11,867 nt of DNA. It comes from an uncultured bacterium (GTDB taxonomy: Bacteria; Bacteroidota; Bacteroidia; Bacteroidales; Paludibacteraceae). Within the stretch, counting starts at the first letter, position 1. Each line of letters opens with the position of its first letter. Location: NCBI GenBank assembly GCA_947074225.1, contig CAMTOX010000019.1, positions 1 through 11,867 on the forward strand, written 5' to 3'. Shown piece after piece: positions 1 through 7,346 of this stretch. Below the pieces are notes generated by a model. That model saw only the letters and a program-made list of their open reading frames with translations, searched no databases and was not told the origin of the DNA. Both the position numbers and the translations under genes were made by a program.

Positions 1-48
1 TCTACACTATCGCCTACACTCTTTCCCTACACGACGCTCTTCCGATCT
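1..48 (+). other. Illumina sequencing adapter (not biological)
   Basis: Bases 16-48 match the 33-nt Illumina TruSeq read-1 primer site (ends GACGCTCTTCCGATCT). Bases 1-7 (TCTACAC) match the end of the P5 arm, and bases 8-15 (TATCGCCT) sit exactly where the 8-base i5 index belongs. The index is one base away from the D501 index as I remember it. Genomic sequence therefore begins at base 49. The adapter happens to stay open in frame with the following gene, so an automatic caller would extend that protein into it. Confidence 0.97.
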
Positions 49-1506
49 GGATATGCCAATATAAACACTCACGTAGACAAACTTAATTTAGATGCCTCAC
101 GCGAAAATTGGACTCTTTCAACCCAAGGACACATAAATGCATCTATTCCTGTAAAATTTGGTTATACTGAAAATGGTCAATATGACATTAATAGTATTTC
201 TGCATTAAACACCAACGATTACTTAAGTCTATTATCTCAACCTGCAGGGTTAGGAGCAGCCATAAATTTAGGTTTCACCTACAAACCTATTAACGCCCTT
301 ACCATATCGGCAGCAATAAACGATCTTGGATTTATTAATTGGCACAGATACAATGTATCGGGCACTATGCAAGGGAATCACATCTACGATGGTGTATTTG
401 ATTATGAATTGGGCCAAGACTCTCCCAATGAGGAACAACAAGATATATTGACAGAATTATTAGATGACATAGTTAACTCAATAGATTTTAAAGAAGGCAA
501 AAGCTATAATCGGATGCTTACAGCAACTTTTTATGCGGGTATAGAATATGGCATCTTAGAAAATAAAATTAGCTTTAGCGCTCTTTCTAAAACAGTATTT
601 AATCCAGAACATATCTTTGAAGAGGTAACTGTACAAGCAAATTTCCGTCCGGTATCATGGCTACAAGCTTCTCTAGGCTACACCTTTCTGGAAGGAGGTT
701 GGGGAACTATGGGTCTAGGATTAAACCTACGATTAGGGGCTGTTAATATGTTCCTTGTAACAGACTATTTACCTTTAAATTGGACATATTACAATAATGA
801 AGGTAGCCACTTTCCACTACCCTATCGCACAAAATATGTAAATCTACAATTAGGGTTTGGCTATAATATTGGCCGTTTTGCTAACGATAAAGATTACGAT
901 GGCGTAAAAAGGCGCAAAGATAAATGCCCCGATACTGATATAGATTTCTTAAGAAAGCAATGTCCGGATATAAAGAGAAAGAAACTAGTCAATAAAGAAG
1001 GGTGCATTAAGGATGAGGACGCCGATGGTGTGCAAGACTGTTACGACCGTTGCCCTAACACTCCAATAGGAGTGCCAGTGGATGAATTCGGATGTCCTAT
1101 TGATAGCGATGGAGATGGAGTGCCCGATAACAACGACCGATGTCCAAATACACCTGCAGGAGTCGCTGTGGACAACTATGGATGTCCTATTGACAGTGAT
1201 GGTGATGGAGTACCCGATTATATAGATAAATGCCCTAACACTACTGCCGAAGCTTATGGACAAATAGACAAAGAGGGATGCCCAAAAGATAGTGATGGCG
1301 ATGGAGTACCCGATTATCTTGACAGATGCCCAAATACTCCAGAAGGAATAGATGTAAACAAAGACGGGTGTCCAAAAGATAGTGACGGAGATGGTGTACC
1401 CGATTATTTAGATCAATGTCCTAATACTCCAATGGGTGTAGAGGTAGATTATAATGGCTGCCCCAAAGAAGAACCTAATGATGAGGAAGAAAATAGAGAA
1501 GAATAA
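49..1506 (+). CDS. DUF5723-like outer-membrane protein with C-terminal TSP3 repeats (5' partial)
   Basis: The reading frame is open from the first genomic base, so the true start lies off the contig; the ATG at 367 is internal. Numbering from the codon at 49, residues 1 to about 279 resemble the DUF5723 family of Bacteroidota: alternating short hydrophobic strands such as AAINLGFTYKPINALTISAA, then a conserved 'GLGLNLRLGAVNMF' strand, suggesting a beta-barrel or outer-membrane-associated fold. Residues 280-474 are six thrombospondin type 3 units of the DSDGDGVPD...CPNTP...GCP kind, whose Asp-rich loops bind calcium in known TSP3 proteins. The protein ends in an acidic tail (EEPNDEEENREE). TSP3 proteins of this phylum usually continue into an OmpA peptidoglycan-binding domain; this one does not, and a terminator follows at once. 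Its exact function is unknown; a surface or cell-envelope role is inferred. Confidence 0.85.
   Translation, partial: GYANINTHVDKLNLDASRENWTLSTQGHINASIPVKFGYTENGQYDINSISALNTNDYLSLLSQPAGLGAAINLGFTYKPINALTISAAINDLGFINWHRYNVSGTMQGNHIYDGVFDYELGQDSPNEEQQDILTELLDDIVNSIDFKEGKSYNRMLTATFYAGIEYGILENKISFSALSKTVFNPEHIFEEVTVQANFRPVSWLQASLGYTFLEGGWGTMGLGLNLRLGAVNMFLVTDYLPLNWTYYNNEGSHFPLPYRTKYVNLQLGFGYNIGRFANDKDYDGVKRRKDKCPDTDIDFLRKQCPDIKRKKLVNKEGCIKDEDADGVQDCYDRCPNTPIGVPVDEFGCPIDSDGDGVPDNNDRCPNTPAGVAVDNYGCPIDSDGDGVPDYIDKCPNTTAEAYGQIDKEGCPKDSDGDGVPDYLDRCPNTPEGIDVNKDGCPKDSDGDGVPDYLDQCPNTPMGVEVDYNGCPKEEPNDEEENREE
886..1470 (+). repeat. Six thrombospondin type 3 (calcium-binding) coding repeats
   Basis: Units begin at 886, 1012, 1102, 1192, 1288 and 1378. 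Five are 90 or 96 bp; the first is irregular (126 bp, with KDYDGVKRRKDKCPD and an inserted basic stretch before GCIK). The last four share the DSDGDGVPD core and paired CP/GCP cysteines. At DNA level the copies differ mostly at third codon positions (gatagcgatggagat, gacagtgatggtgat, gatagtgatggcgat), so they are old copies kept by protein-level selection, not a fresh tandem expansion. Confidence 0.92.
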
Positions 1507-1547
1507 TATTCAACAGCTAGAGATATAATCTATATATAATAGTTTAT

Positions 1548-1592
1548 AAGCGTGACAGGTTTTAGTTTTCTAAAGCCTGTCGCGCTTTTTTA
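1548..1592 (+). terminator. Strong intrinsic terminator after the TSP3 protein
   Basis: A stem of about 16 pairs: gcgtgacagg (1550-1559) plus ttttag (1560-1565) pairs with ctaaag (1570-1575) plus cctgtcgcgc (1576-1585), with two G-T wobbles and a TTTT loop at 1566-1569. The run of T at 1586-1591 follows directly. It lies 42 bases after the stop codon at 1504-1506. Confidence 0.93.
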
Positions 1593-1985
1593 TGCTCATT
1601 TCACAATGAACAACGAGTCCATATTAAACCACATATACCACAATAGATTGGAACACTCTTCATACATCACATTCATAACATTAGAGTGCTCTACACATGC
1701 ATATAAGGCTATTGCTTTTATTGGCATAGATAGAGTATTCTGTTTGTATTATCTAATGGTTTACGGGTATTATAGAGTAAAACATGCAGACATAAATTTG
1801 AACATAAAAAAACAGTTCCATTCTTCACAGAATAGAACTGTCCCGCGGTTATAAACCGCATAGTTACTCAACTAACATAATAACTCTATACATTGTTTAG
1901 ATTTATGATGCGATTTAAAATTTGTTTAGATTAAGATTCTCTTTGTTATTCTTAATAAAGAATAGAGTTACTTGAGTTAACACTC
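1593..1985. other. Convergent intergenic region, no gene seen
   Basis: The only open frame (1552-1854, +) begins inside the terminator stem and shows no family resemblance, so I do not call it. The stretch holds hairpins instead: 1812-1841 (minus-strand terminator, listed separately), gcggtt-ata-aaccgc at 1845-1859, attctt-aata-aagaat at 1948-1963, and a long imperfect stem in which 1863-1871 and 1881-1889 can pair with 1972-1981 and 1962-1970. These may help end the long minus-strand transcript. Confidence 0.6.
1804..1841 (-). terminator. Intrinsic terminator of the minus-strand GLUG protein gene
   Basis: Arms acagttc (1812-1818) and gaactgt (1835-1841) pair perfectly. An inner stem attct/agaat (1820-1824 with 1829-1833) has a TCAC loop and one mismatch between the two helices. 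On the minus strand the hairpin is followed directly by a run of T (the A-run at 1805-1812 on the plus strand). It lies about 145 bases beyond the stop codon of the minus-strand gene, so the transcript would have a long structured 3' end. Confidence 0.75.
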
Positions 1986-4900
1986 TTATTTTTGAACAAT
2001 AATTTTTGATGTCGCATAGGTCTTTTTATGCGATATTACTTTAACTACATATTCACCCGCAGGTAATATGATTGAATTTAATTTATTTATATTGCCATAG
2101 CTACGTACTAATTTCCCAGATACAGTATAAATCTTCATTTGAGAACATTTCAATTGATCGTGATCCAATCCATTTACTTTAATAGTAAAAGGTTCTAAAT
2201 GTTTAGCCGGATTTGGATAAATAACTATAGTAAATGGTTCTGAATATTGGTAAGTATTATAAATACATGAACTAATAACTCTACCATCCATTAGTTTTAC
2301 TTCTACTCTATATTCGCCAGATAAACCATGATTTTGATACAAAACACTCTTCTTTTCATTCTTCAACAACTCACCATCTTGGTACCATGCAATAGACTGA
2401 TAAGATCCATTCCATTTAAAGGTGAGTGTATTACTATTAGTTTGTTCGAAATTTGAAGAAGCAATATCCATAGCTAGTTGCACTGCATTACTATATGTTA
2501 CCCCAAGTTCATTTTCAGCAAAGTAACGGCAATAATAGCCATCAAATATAGCATTGCTTATTTCATTTAAGCTTAGTCTTATTGGCATAGAGAAACTATT
2601 ATCTCTTGAAATTTCCCAACCTTCATCTGTTAAGTTTGCAGCTACAACATCTGGTGCATAAAGAGGCAATACCTCATTGTCGCAAATTAAGGCTGGTGTC
2701 TCAATACTGCCAACAATAGGCAAAGTATTGAAAGTTATAACCTGAGAATTACTATAGACAACGTCACAATCTGTATAAACTGCAAATCTTACTTCCCAAT
2801 TGTCATAATTAGCACTTAATGGTTCAAAATTATAGATCTCGTACGATACAAATGCATCATTGCTAATTTGCCATTCACTATATAACACTTCTGTATCAAA
2901 TGGAGTAACAGCGGGCTCTATTAAGGTTAATACATCTCCTTCTTCCACTGAAGGTATCAGTCCTAAATTATCTATCTGTGCGGTTTGTTTAAAGCGTATA
3001 TCTACTTCATTACTTCTCACCTCACCACAATCTGTTATAAGAACAGCCATCAGTTTAAGATTCTCGCCCGATAGAGGTTGGCCATTGTAATACATATAAG
3101 AATCATCAGTAAAGACTACAAACCAATTTAAATCGTTTTGCGAATATCGTTCATCTGAGATTGTTGCTTCAGGCAACACTAACGATGCAAAATCACAAAC
3201 TGCTTCTAGTTGACCTATTGAAACTTCAACAGGTTCTATTATTGTAATTGTCACCTCATTTGAATAATACTCTAATTCACCATCTGTGGTGTAATATCTA
3301 AATTTGAAGCCATTGTAAGAATAATCTAAAGGAGTAGACTGATACTGAACATGGGTTACAAAACCATCATTACTCAATTGCCATTCGCCAATAAATTCGG
3401 CTGGTAATGTTGTTTGAACAAAAGGAATTATAATACTATTCTCACAAAGTGCCTCAATAGTATCTAACAATATTGTAACCACAGGTTGCACTGCCTTCAA
3501 AAGAACAAACTCTTTATACGAATCATTATCCGATGCACTCACCCAAATAGTATCGCTATAACTGAATTGATTTAATGCGATATTACCACTGTTTAAAAAA
3601 GTTTGTGAGTAGTTATCTTTCCATACAATATTATTCTCAGATAGCAAATTAATGTTTGACGTTACACTATCGTAATACTCATACGGATTATCATTCAACA
3701 TTAAAACTGATGAAGCAATAGTTGCCGATGCAACTTCTTGTAGTGCTGCTGGTATAGGGTAAGCCTGATTTTTATATTTCCATGATTTACTATTCCATAG
3801 TTCAGAATTAGAAAGTCTATTACCGGCAGTAAGTTCATTAGTGCTTTTTGCCGACATACTATTTGATTCTACAAATAGTTGTTTATCAAAATATGAATCA
3901 GATATCTGTACATTTGTTGCAGACTCTACAAGAGCATACTTCAAATTGGTTGCTTTGGTTAAAATTTGTCCTACATTTAAAGAACCTTGCACTATTAGTT
4001 GTTGAACACCATTTTCACTGAGCACCAATCCGGCGAGTTTAGCACTGTCGGCCTCACTAAATAGAAGTCCGGCATTCATACACTGATGCATGTTAAGCGA
4101 TGAACTTTGAGATACCAAACCAGCCAATCCACCAATAGAGGCATACTCTTGATTCGAAGAGATTGTAGCTATATTTAAACAACTTTTCAAAGAGCTAGAT
4201 CCATCTATTTTGCCTGCTATACCACCACACACCCGACTATTGTTAATGGTTGCACCATTAGAACAATTCTTCACGGTGGCGTTGTTTAGTTTACCTACTA
4301 TACCACCGGCATTGGTAGCATTTGAGATAGAACCCGAGAGAATGTGTAATCTTGATATAATTGCTTCATCCTCTACGACTCCAAACAGACCTGCATTATC
4401 TTGATTACTCACCTGTAAAGAGGATATTTTGTTTTGACGACCAATAAAAGAACCCTTAAAAGGAGCTGTGACACTACCTATTGGAGTCCAAGATTGAATG
4501 AGCGACAAATCTAAATCACTATTTAATATGATACATTCACCTTTAAATCCGTCTCTATTGGGAACAGATTTATAAGTAGCTGAAGTACCATTATTTACGG
4601 CATCACGAAAAGCCATTAAATCACCTAAATCATTAATTGTAAGCTGATAAATAACAATTGGCATAGGTGTCGATTCACATTCAAAACACCAATATTCATC
4701 GGTAAATCCTTCACCTGCAATAGATTCATACATTGACCCATCAACCAAATATTGAGGTGAAACTGGAAAAATATAGTTTGAATCTATATCAAAGCCATTA
4801 CCTGAATAGGGATTTAAAGTATAATCATAATAACAATTATTTATAGAACCAATGGTAGTTCCTCTAAACACACGCTGTGTACCAAGAACATTACCCACCA

Positions 4901-5750
4901 AAGTATCGCCAAAAACAACACCTTGATTAATGCAATATTCAACCACCGGAGTATTATACTCTAAATAACCAATTACACCTCCTACAGATTGCCTACCACT
5001 TACAGTGCCTTTGTTAACACAATAAGAAATAGAAATACCTTGTGAAGATCCAACAACGCCACCTGCCCATTTACCATCACCACAGCTTACATCTCCATAG
5101 TTCACACAATTAGTAATAATAGTATTAGTTTGTGCACCACCAATGACTCCACCGGCCACCCATTCACAAAATACAGAAGCGTAATTAATACAGTTATCAA
5201 TAATAGCATACTCTGCGAAACCACAAACACCGGCCGAATGGCAAGTAAAAGAACCCTGCTGGATAATCTCACCACTCATAACACGCATATTTCGCAAACT
5301 GGCCGGTTGTAAAATAGTACCAGAAATTTGAGAAAACACACCTAATCGGCCTACCCTATTTACATAGAGATTATAAATATTACGAAAATTGCCATCGTAA
5401 TGTCCTTTAAAGATATTTGGATTTATAGATGAAGTCGATACACCTATAGGTTGCCAAAGATGTCCGCTCCATGAACTATCACTGGGATTAAACACACCAC
5501 CCAGATCCAAATCGACGGTTTGTATGAAATATTGATTCTCATAAAGATTTTCACCTGTTGTAACATTAGCACTCAATTGAGCAAGATCTGCTGCCGAGGC
5601 AATTATATAAGGTGTAAATTGAGTTCCATCACCTCCCGAAAAGGTGTAACTAGCATTAGCCTGTGGAATTGTACCATCCCAAACAGAAGTTTGTGCTGAC
5701 AACAAATGTGTCGATAAACAAACTAACAAGATTAAAATTAAACGTTTCAT
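1986..5750 (-). CDS. T9SS-secreted GLUG-repeat and Ig-like multidomain protein
   Basis: 1254 residues. Residues 1-19 form a signal peptide (MKRLILILLV core), with likely cleavage before Q20. Residues 48-365 and 367-670 are two versions of one module: an 'ADLAQLSANV'/'LGDLMAFRDAV' segment, a 'VDLDLGG'/'SDLDLSL' strand, 'WQPIG'/'WTPIG', then GLUG-type repeats (GGVVGS..., GGIVGK...) with NC/SC cysteines, closing with 'CYYD'/'SYFD' and a 'PMPI'/'YPIPAAL' end. Residues about 757-837, 842-920, 924-1008 and 1012-1096 are four Ig-like modules of about 80-90 residues with recurring W...S and YSNEV signatures; a fifth related one spans about 1100-1165. Residues 1170-1254 match the type IX secretion sorting domain (YPNPAK..., MKIYTVSGKLVRSYG, LPAGEYVVKVI). 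It is therefore probably exported by T9SS and surface-attached or released. GLUG repeats occur in surface proteins and near M26 peptidases, but I see no catalytic domain. The binding target is unknown; adhesin-like use is only inference. It is monocistronic between a terminator and a tRNA gene. Confidence 0.88.
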   Translation of the reverse strand: MKRLILILLVCLSTHLLSAQTSVWDGTIPQANASYTFSGGDGTQFTPYIIASAADLAQLSANVTTGENLYENQYFIQTVDLDLGGVFNPSDSSWSGHLWQPIGVSTSSINPNIFKGHYDGNFRNIYNLYVNRVGRLGVFSQISGTILQPASLRNMRVMSGEIIQQGSFTCHSAGVCGFAEYAIIDNCINYASVFCEWVAGGVIGGAQTNTIITNCVNYGDVSCGDGKWAGGVVGSSQGISISYCVNKGTVSGRQSVGGVIGYLEYNTPVVEYCINQGVVFGDTLVGNVLGTQRVFRGTTIGSINNCYYDYTLNPYSGNGFDIDSNYIFPVSPQYLVDGSMYESIAGEGFTDEYWCFECESTPMPIVIYQLTINDLGDLMAFRDAVNNGTSATYKSVPNRDGFKGECIILNSDLDLSLIQSWTPIGSVTAPFKGSFIGRQNKISSLQVSNQDNAGLFGVVEDEAIISRLHILSGSISNATNAGGIVGKLNNATVKNCSNGATINNSRVCGGIAGKIDGSSSLKSCLNIATISSNQEYASIGGLAGLVSQSSSLNMHQCMNAGLLFSEADSAKLAGLVLSENGVQQLIVQGSLNVGQILTKATNLKYALVESATNVQISDSYFDKQLFVESNSMSAKSTNELTAGNRLSNSELWNSKSWKYKNQAYPIPAALQEVASATIASSVLMLNDNPYEYYDSVTSNINLLSENNIVWKDNYSQTFLNSGNIALNQFSYSDTIWVSASDNDSYKEFVLLKAVQPVVTILLDTIEALCENSIIIPFVQTTLPAEFIGEWQLSNDGFVTHVQYQSTPLDYSYNGFKFRYYTTDGELEYYSNEVTITIIEPVEVSIGQLEAVCDFASLVLPEATISDERYSQNDLNWFVVFTDDSYMYYNGQPLSGENLKLMAVLITDCGEVRSNEVDIRFKQTAQIDNLGLIPSVEEGDVLTLIEPAVTPFDTEVLYSEWQISNDAFVSYEIYNFEPLSANYDNWEVRFAVYTDCDVVYSNSQVITFNTLPIVGSIETPALICDNEVLPLYAPDVVAANLTDEGWEISRDNSFSMPIRLSLNEISNAIFDGYYCRYFAENELGVTYSNAVQLAMDIASSNFEQTNSNTLTFKWNGSYQSIAWYQDGELLKNEKKSVLYQNHGLSGEYRVEVKLMDGRVISSCIYNTYQYSEPFTIVIYPNPAKHLEPFTIKVNGLDHDQLKCSQMKIYTVSGKLVRSYGNINKLNSIILPAGEYVVKVISHKKTYATSKIIVQK

Positions 5751-5820
5751 AAGCCCAAGATGTCTAGATTATTATTTAATTAAGTAACTTTACACATTAA
5801 TAAAATAAAGACCAAAATAA

Positions 5821-5860
5821 ATGCTCGGAATTGAACAATATTGCTCGGCAATGAACATTT
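5821..5860. repeat. Two tandem 20-bp direct repeats upstream of the GLUG gene
   Basis: Units 5821-5840 and 5841-5860 agree at 15 of 20 positions and share TGCTCGG and TGAACA at the same offsets. They lie 71-110 bases upstream of the start codon of the minus-strand gene. The 20-bp period is about two helical turns, as expected for a protein binding side by side on one DNA face. They directly abut a weak -7-like box on the minus strand (5813-5820, TTATTTTG). A regulatory role is inferred. Confidence 0.5.
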
Positions 5861-5957
5861 ATTAAGTAATAAAATGACAATTTTTATAGGCCACCTACTA
5901 ATTAATTACTGACTATTAAATAGTTAACAATAAAACAGAGTTTGTCATTCGAGTGCT

Positions 5958-5990
5958 CAAATATAAACGTTTATTTTTTAAAGAAACAAA
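5958..5990 (-). promoter_or_regulatory. Candidate Bacteroidota promoter for the GLUG protein gene
   Basis: On the minus strand TTTG (5987-5990) precedes TATATTTG (5958-5965) by 21 bases, matching the known TTTG-N19-21-TAnnTTTG pattern of the primary sigma factor in Bacteroides. It would give a leader of about 200 nt containing the 20-bp repeats. The long leader lowers confidence; the weaker box at 5813-5820 is the alternative. Confidence 0.4.
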
Positions 5991-6181
5991 TTATTTTTTA
6001 AAATTTAGTATTATTTAATATCTTTTACGAACAATACCGCTTGTATACGTTCATTTTATGCTCTAAACACAGCAAATTAAAGCTATACACAGATAGAAAT
6101 AACAGAGAGAAGATGTATGTAGAATTAAGAAGAAGTAAGAAATAGTACAATACTTAAAGAGTAGAATCGTAAAATAGTTTG

Positions 6182-6189
6182 TACTTTTG
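6182..6189 (+). promoter_or_regulatory. TACTTTTG box, possible plus-strand promoter
   Basis: The sequence fits the TAnnTTTG -7 consensus, but no TTTG lies 19-21 bases upstream. If active, it would start a transcript that runs antisense through the whole tRNA-His gene into the alkylation-repair gene at 6380. No better plus-strand box is visible in the 62 bases between the tRNA and that gene. Confidence 0.25.
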
Positions 6190-6196
6190 CACCATT

Positions 6197-6233
6197 AAAA
6201 AAAAGGATATCCTTTTTCAAGAATATCCTTTTT
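6197..6233 (-). terminator. Intrinsic terminator of tRNA-His
   Basis: An 11-bp perfect stem (aaaaaggatat at 6200-6210 with atatccttttt at 6223-6233) has a 12-nt loop. Read on the minus strand it is followed by eight T (A-run 6197-6204 on the plus strand). It begins about 10 bases beyond the tRNA 3' end. Confidence 0.8.
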
Positions 6234-6242
6234 AATAAACAG

Positions 6243-6317
6243 GGTGACTAATGGGGTTCGAACCCACGACCTCCGGAACCACAATCCGGCGCTCTAACCA
6301 ACTGAACTATAGTCACC
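6243..6317 (-). tRNA. tRNA-His (anticodon GTG)
   Basis: On the minus strand the acceptor GTGACTA pairs with TAGTCAC. The D-arm region (AGTTCAGTTGGTTAGAGC), an anticodon stem CCGGA/TCCGG around loop TTGTGGT (anticodon GTG) and a T-arm GTGGG-TTCGAAC-CCAT (with TTCGA core) follow in order. The extra 5' G opposite a C discriminator (6317 with 6243) is the histidine-specific G-1:C73 identity pair. The 3' CCA is not encoded (CTG follows the discriminator), so it must be added by the nucleotidyltransferase. It has its own promoter and terminator. Confidence 0.97.
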
Positions 6318-6332
6318 GTGGTTTTGCGTTTG

Positions 6333-6364
6333 CAAAGATAGAACATTTTTCAATCTCATACAAC
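6333..6364 (-). promoter_or_regulatory. Promoter of tRNA-His
   Basis: The minus strand reads TATCTTTG (6333-6340), a perfect TAnnTTTG -7 box. GTTG (6361-6364, three of four bases of TTTG) lies 20 bases upstream. The box lies 15 bases before the mature tRNA 5' end, as expected for a short precursor leader. Confidence 0.7.
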
Positions 6365-6379
6365 ACTATTCGCACAAAA

Positions 6380-7090
6380 ATGAACAAAAAAAATCAAGAC
6401 TTAAACTATTCCATTGTCAATGAAGAGATTATTAAAGAGCTAAAAAAGATTAATCTCGAGTTACACCTATCTATGAATGGCATTACTGCCGAAATTATGG
6501 CCAAAAAAGCAACCAACTACAAGCTTAATCAAGGGGTATCGTGGATTAGAATCAAGGAAATTTCCAAGAATCACAATCAAAACAGTAATATAGCAACTAT
6601 ACTTTGGCAAACAGAAAAGAGAGAACAACAACTCATAGCTACCCTATTGGTAAAACCGCAAGAGTTCGATAGTGTATTATTAGAAAAATGGATGAAACAT
6701 AATAAGCATTACGAAACATCCGATGCTTTAGCAAAAGTAATTGCTCAATCGAATATTGCCACCTCAGAAATCATCTCATGGATAAAAGAAGATGGTTTTT
6801 TGAAACACATGGCTATACAATCTTTAAACAGCAGAATGACACTTTTAGATGATGAGTCATTAAACAACACTATAAATGTACTTTTTAATAATACACTCAA
6901 CATTTCACAACCCACCGCAAACGCCATTATAAACACCACATTAAAAATATTGCGGTTGTATCCTCAAAAAATGCCATTAATTCGCGAAACAGCAGAAAAA
7001 ATGACATTTTCCGACAATAAATTATGTGAATACATACGTCAGAGTTGCCTTGAAGAAACATTTTTTATAGATGAACAGAAAAATTTATGA
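6380..7090 (+). CDS. AlkD-like DNA alkylation repair protein (HEAT repeats)
   Basis: 236 residues from ATG 6380. The frame is open back to 6251, but residues from that start (MGFEPTTSGTTIRR...) are just antisense translation of the tRNA, a common annotation artefact, so I reject it. The N-terminal part resembles the Bacteroidota branch of the DNA alkylation repair family: LHLSMNGITAEIMAKK at about 28-43, NYKLNQGVSWIRIKEISK at 46-63, IATILWQTEKREQQLIATLL at 71-90. The rest is all-helical, consistent with HEAT-like repeats. AlkD-family proteins are DNA glycosylases for bulky or charged alkylated purines, but this branch is poorly characterised and I cannot confirm catalytic residues. The gene is divergent from tRNA-His and appears monocistronic, with no clear promoter of its own. 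It is probably cytoplasmic (no signal peptide). Confidence 0.75.
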   Translation: MNKKNQDLNYSIVNEEIIKELKKINLELHLSMNGITAEIMAKKATNYKLNQGVSWIRIKEISKNHNQNSNIATILWQTEKREQQLIATLLVKPQEFDSVLLEKWMKHNKHYETSDALAKVIAQSNIATSEIISWIKEDGFLKHMAIQSLNSRMTLLDDESLNNTINVLFNNTLNISQPTANAIINTTLKILRLYPQKMPLIRETAEKMTFSDNKLCEYIRQSCLEETFFIDEQKNL

Positions 7091-7346
7091 GAAATTTTAT
7101 TAGAATTAACATTTGACCTAAAATAGCCACAAATACGAAATCAAAACAATTTCAACAATTCAACTTTTCAAATTGTTAATATTAAGCCGATTATTGGACA
7201 AAACCGACAAATTTCAAAATAAATTAGTTTAAAAAATAAATTTTCGGCGAGTCAATAGACTTAAAAACGTAAAAATTGAGTTACAATTACTTTAGTAATA
7301 CTTTGCAAATAAGACAAATACATATCTTTGCAGAAAATTAATCTAT
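7091..7346. other. Intergenic region before dsbD
   Basis: 256 AT-rich bases without a gene. An 8-bp stem (aacaattt 7145-7152 with aaattgtt 7170-7177, 17-nt loop) lies 55 bases after the alkylation-repair stop codon but lacks a T-run, so it is at best a weak terminator. The dsbD promoter is at the 3' end. Confidence 0.5.
7302..7330 (+). promoter_or_regulatory. Promoter candidate of dsbD
   Basis: TATCTTTG at 7323-7330 is a perfect TAnnTTTG -7 box; TTTG at 7302-7305 lies 17 bases upstream, slightly short of the usual 19-21. The start codon is only 16 bases beyond the box, giving a leader of about 10 nt. No Shine-Dalgarno sequence is seen, which is usual in this phylum. Confidence 0.6.

Larger units (their letters stand above)
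5751..6196. other. Upstream region of the GLUG protein gene, non-coding
   Basis: This is a very AT-rich stretch of about 445 bases with no plausible gene on either strand. It carries a pair of 20-bp direct repeats (5821-5860), a minus-strand promoter candidate (5958-5990) and a plus-strand TACTTTTG box (6182-6189), each listed separately. No recognisable RNA family was seen. Confidence 0.6.

Noticed and set aside
367..369. ATG as start of the first gene
   Set aside because: Family-like sequence (GFTYKPINALTISAAINDLG) continues upstream in frame to base 49, so this Met is internal.
985..1263. Minus-strand frame opposite the TSP3 repeats
   Set aside because: Periodic low-complexity shadow produced by the repeat units on the coding strand.
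1678..1700. Possible CIRCE (HrcA) element near ttagagtgctct
   Set aside because: Only one half-site-like match, not the TTAGCACTC-N9-GAGTGCTAA arrangement, and it is not upstream of any chaperone gene.
1552..1854. 100-residue plus-strand open frame
   Set aside because: It begins inside the terminator stem of the preceding gene, crosses the opposite-strand terminator, and shows no family resemblance.
6251..6379. N-terminal extension MGFEPTTSGTTIRR... of the alkylation-repair protein
   Set aside because: It is the antisense translation of tRNA-His, a widespread annotation artefact; the family-like sequence begins after ATG 6380.
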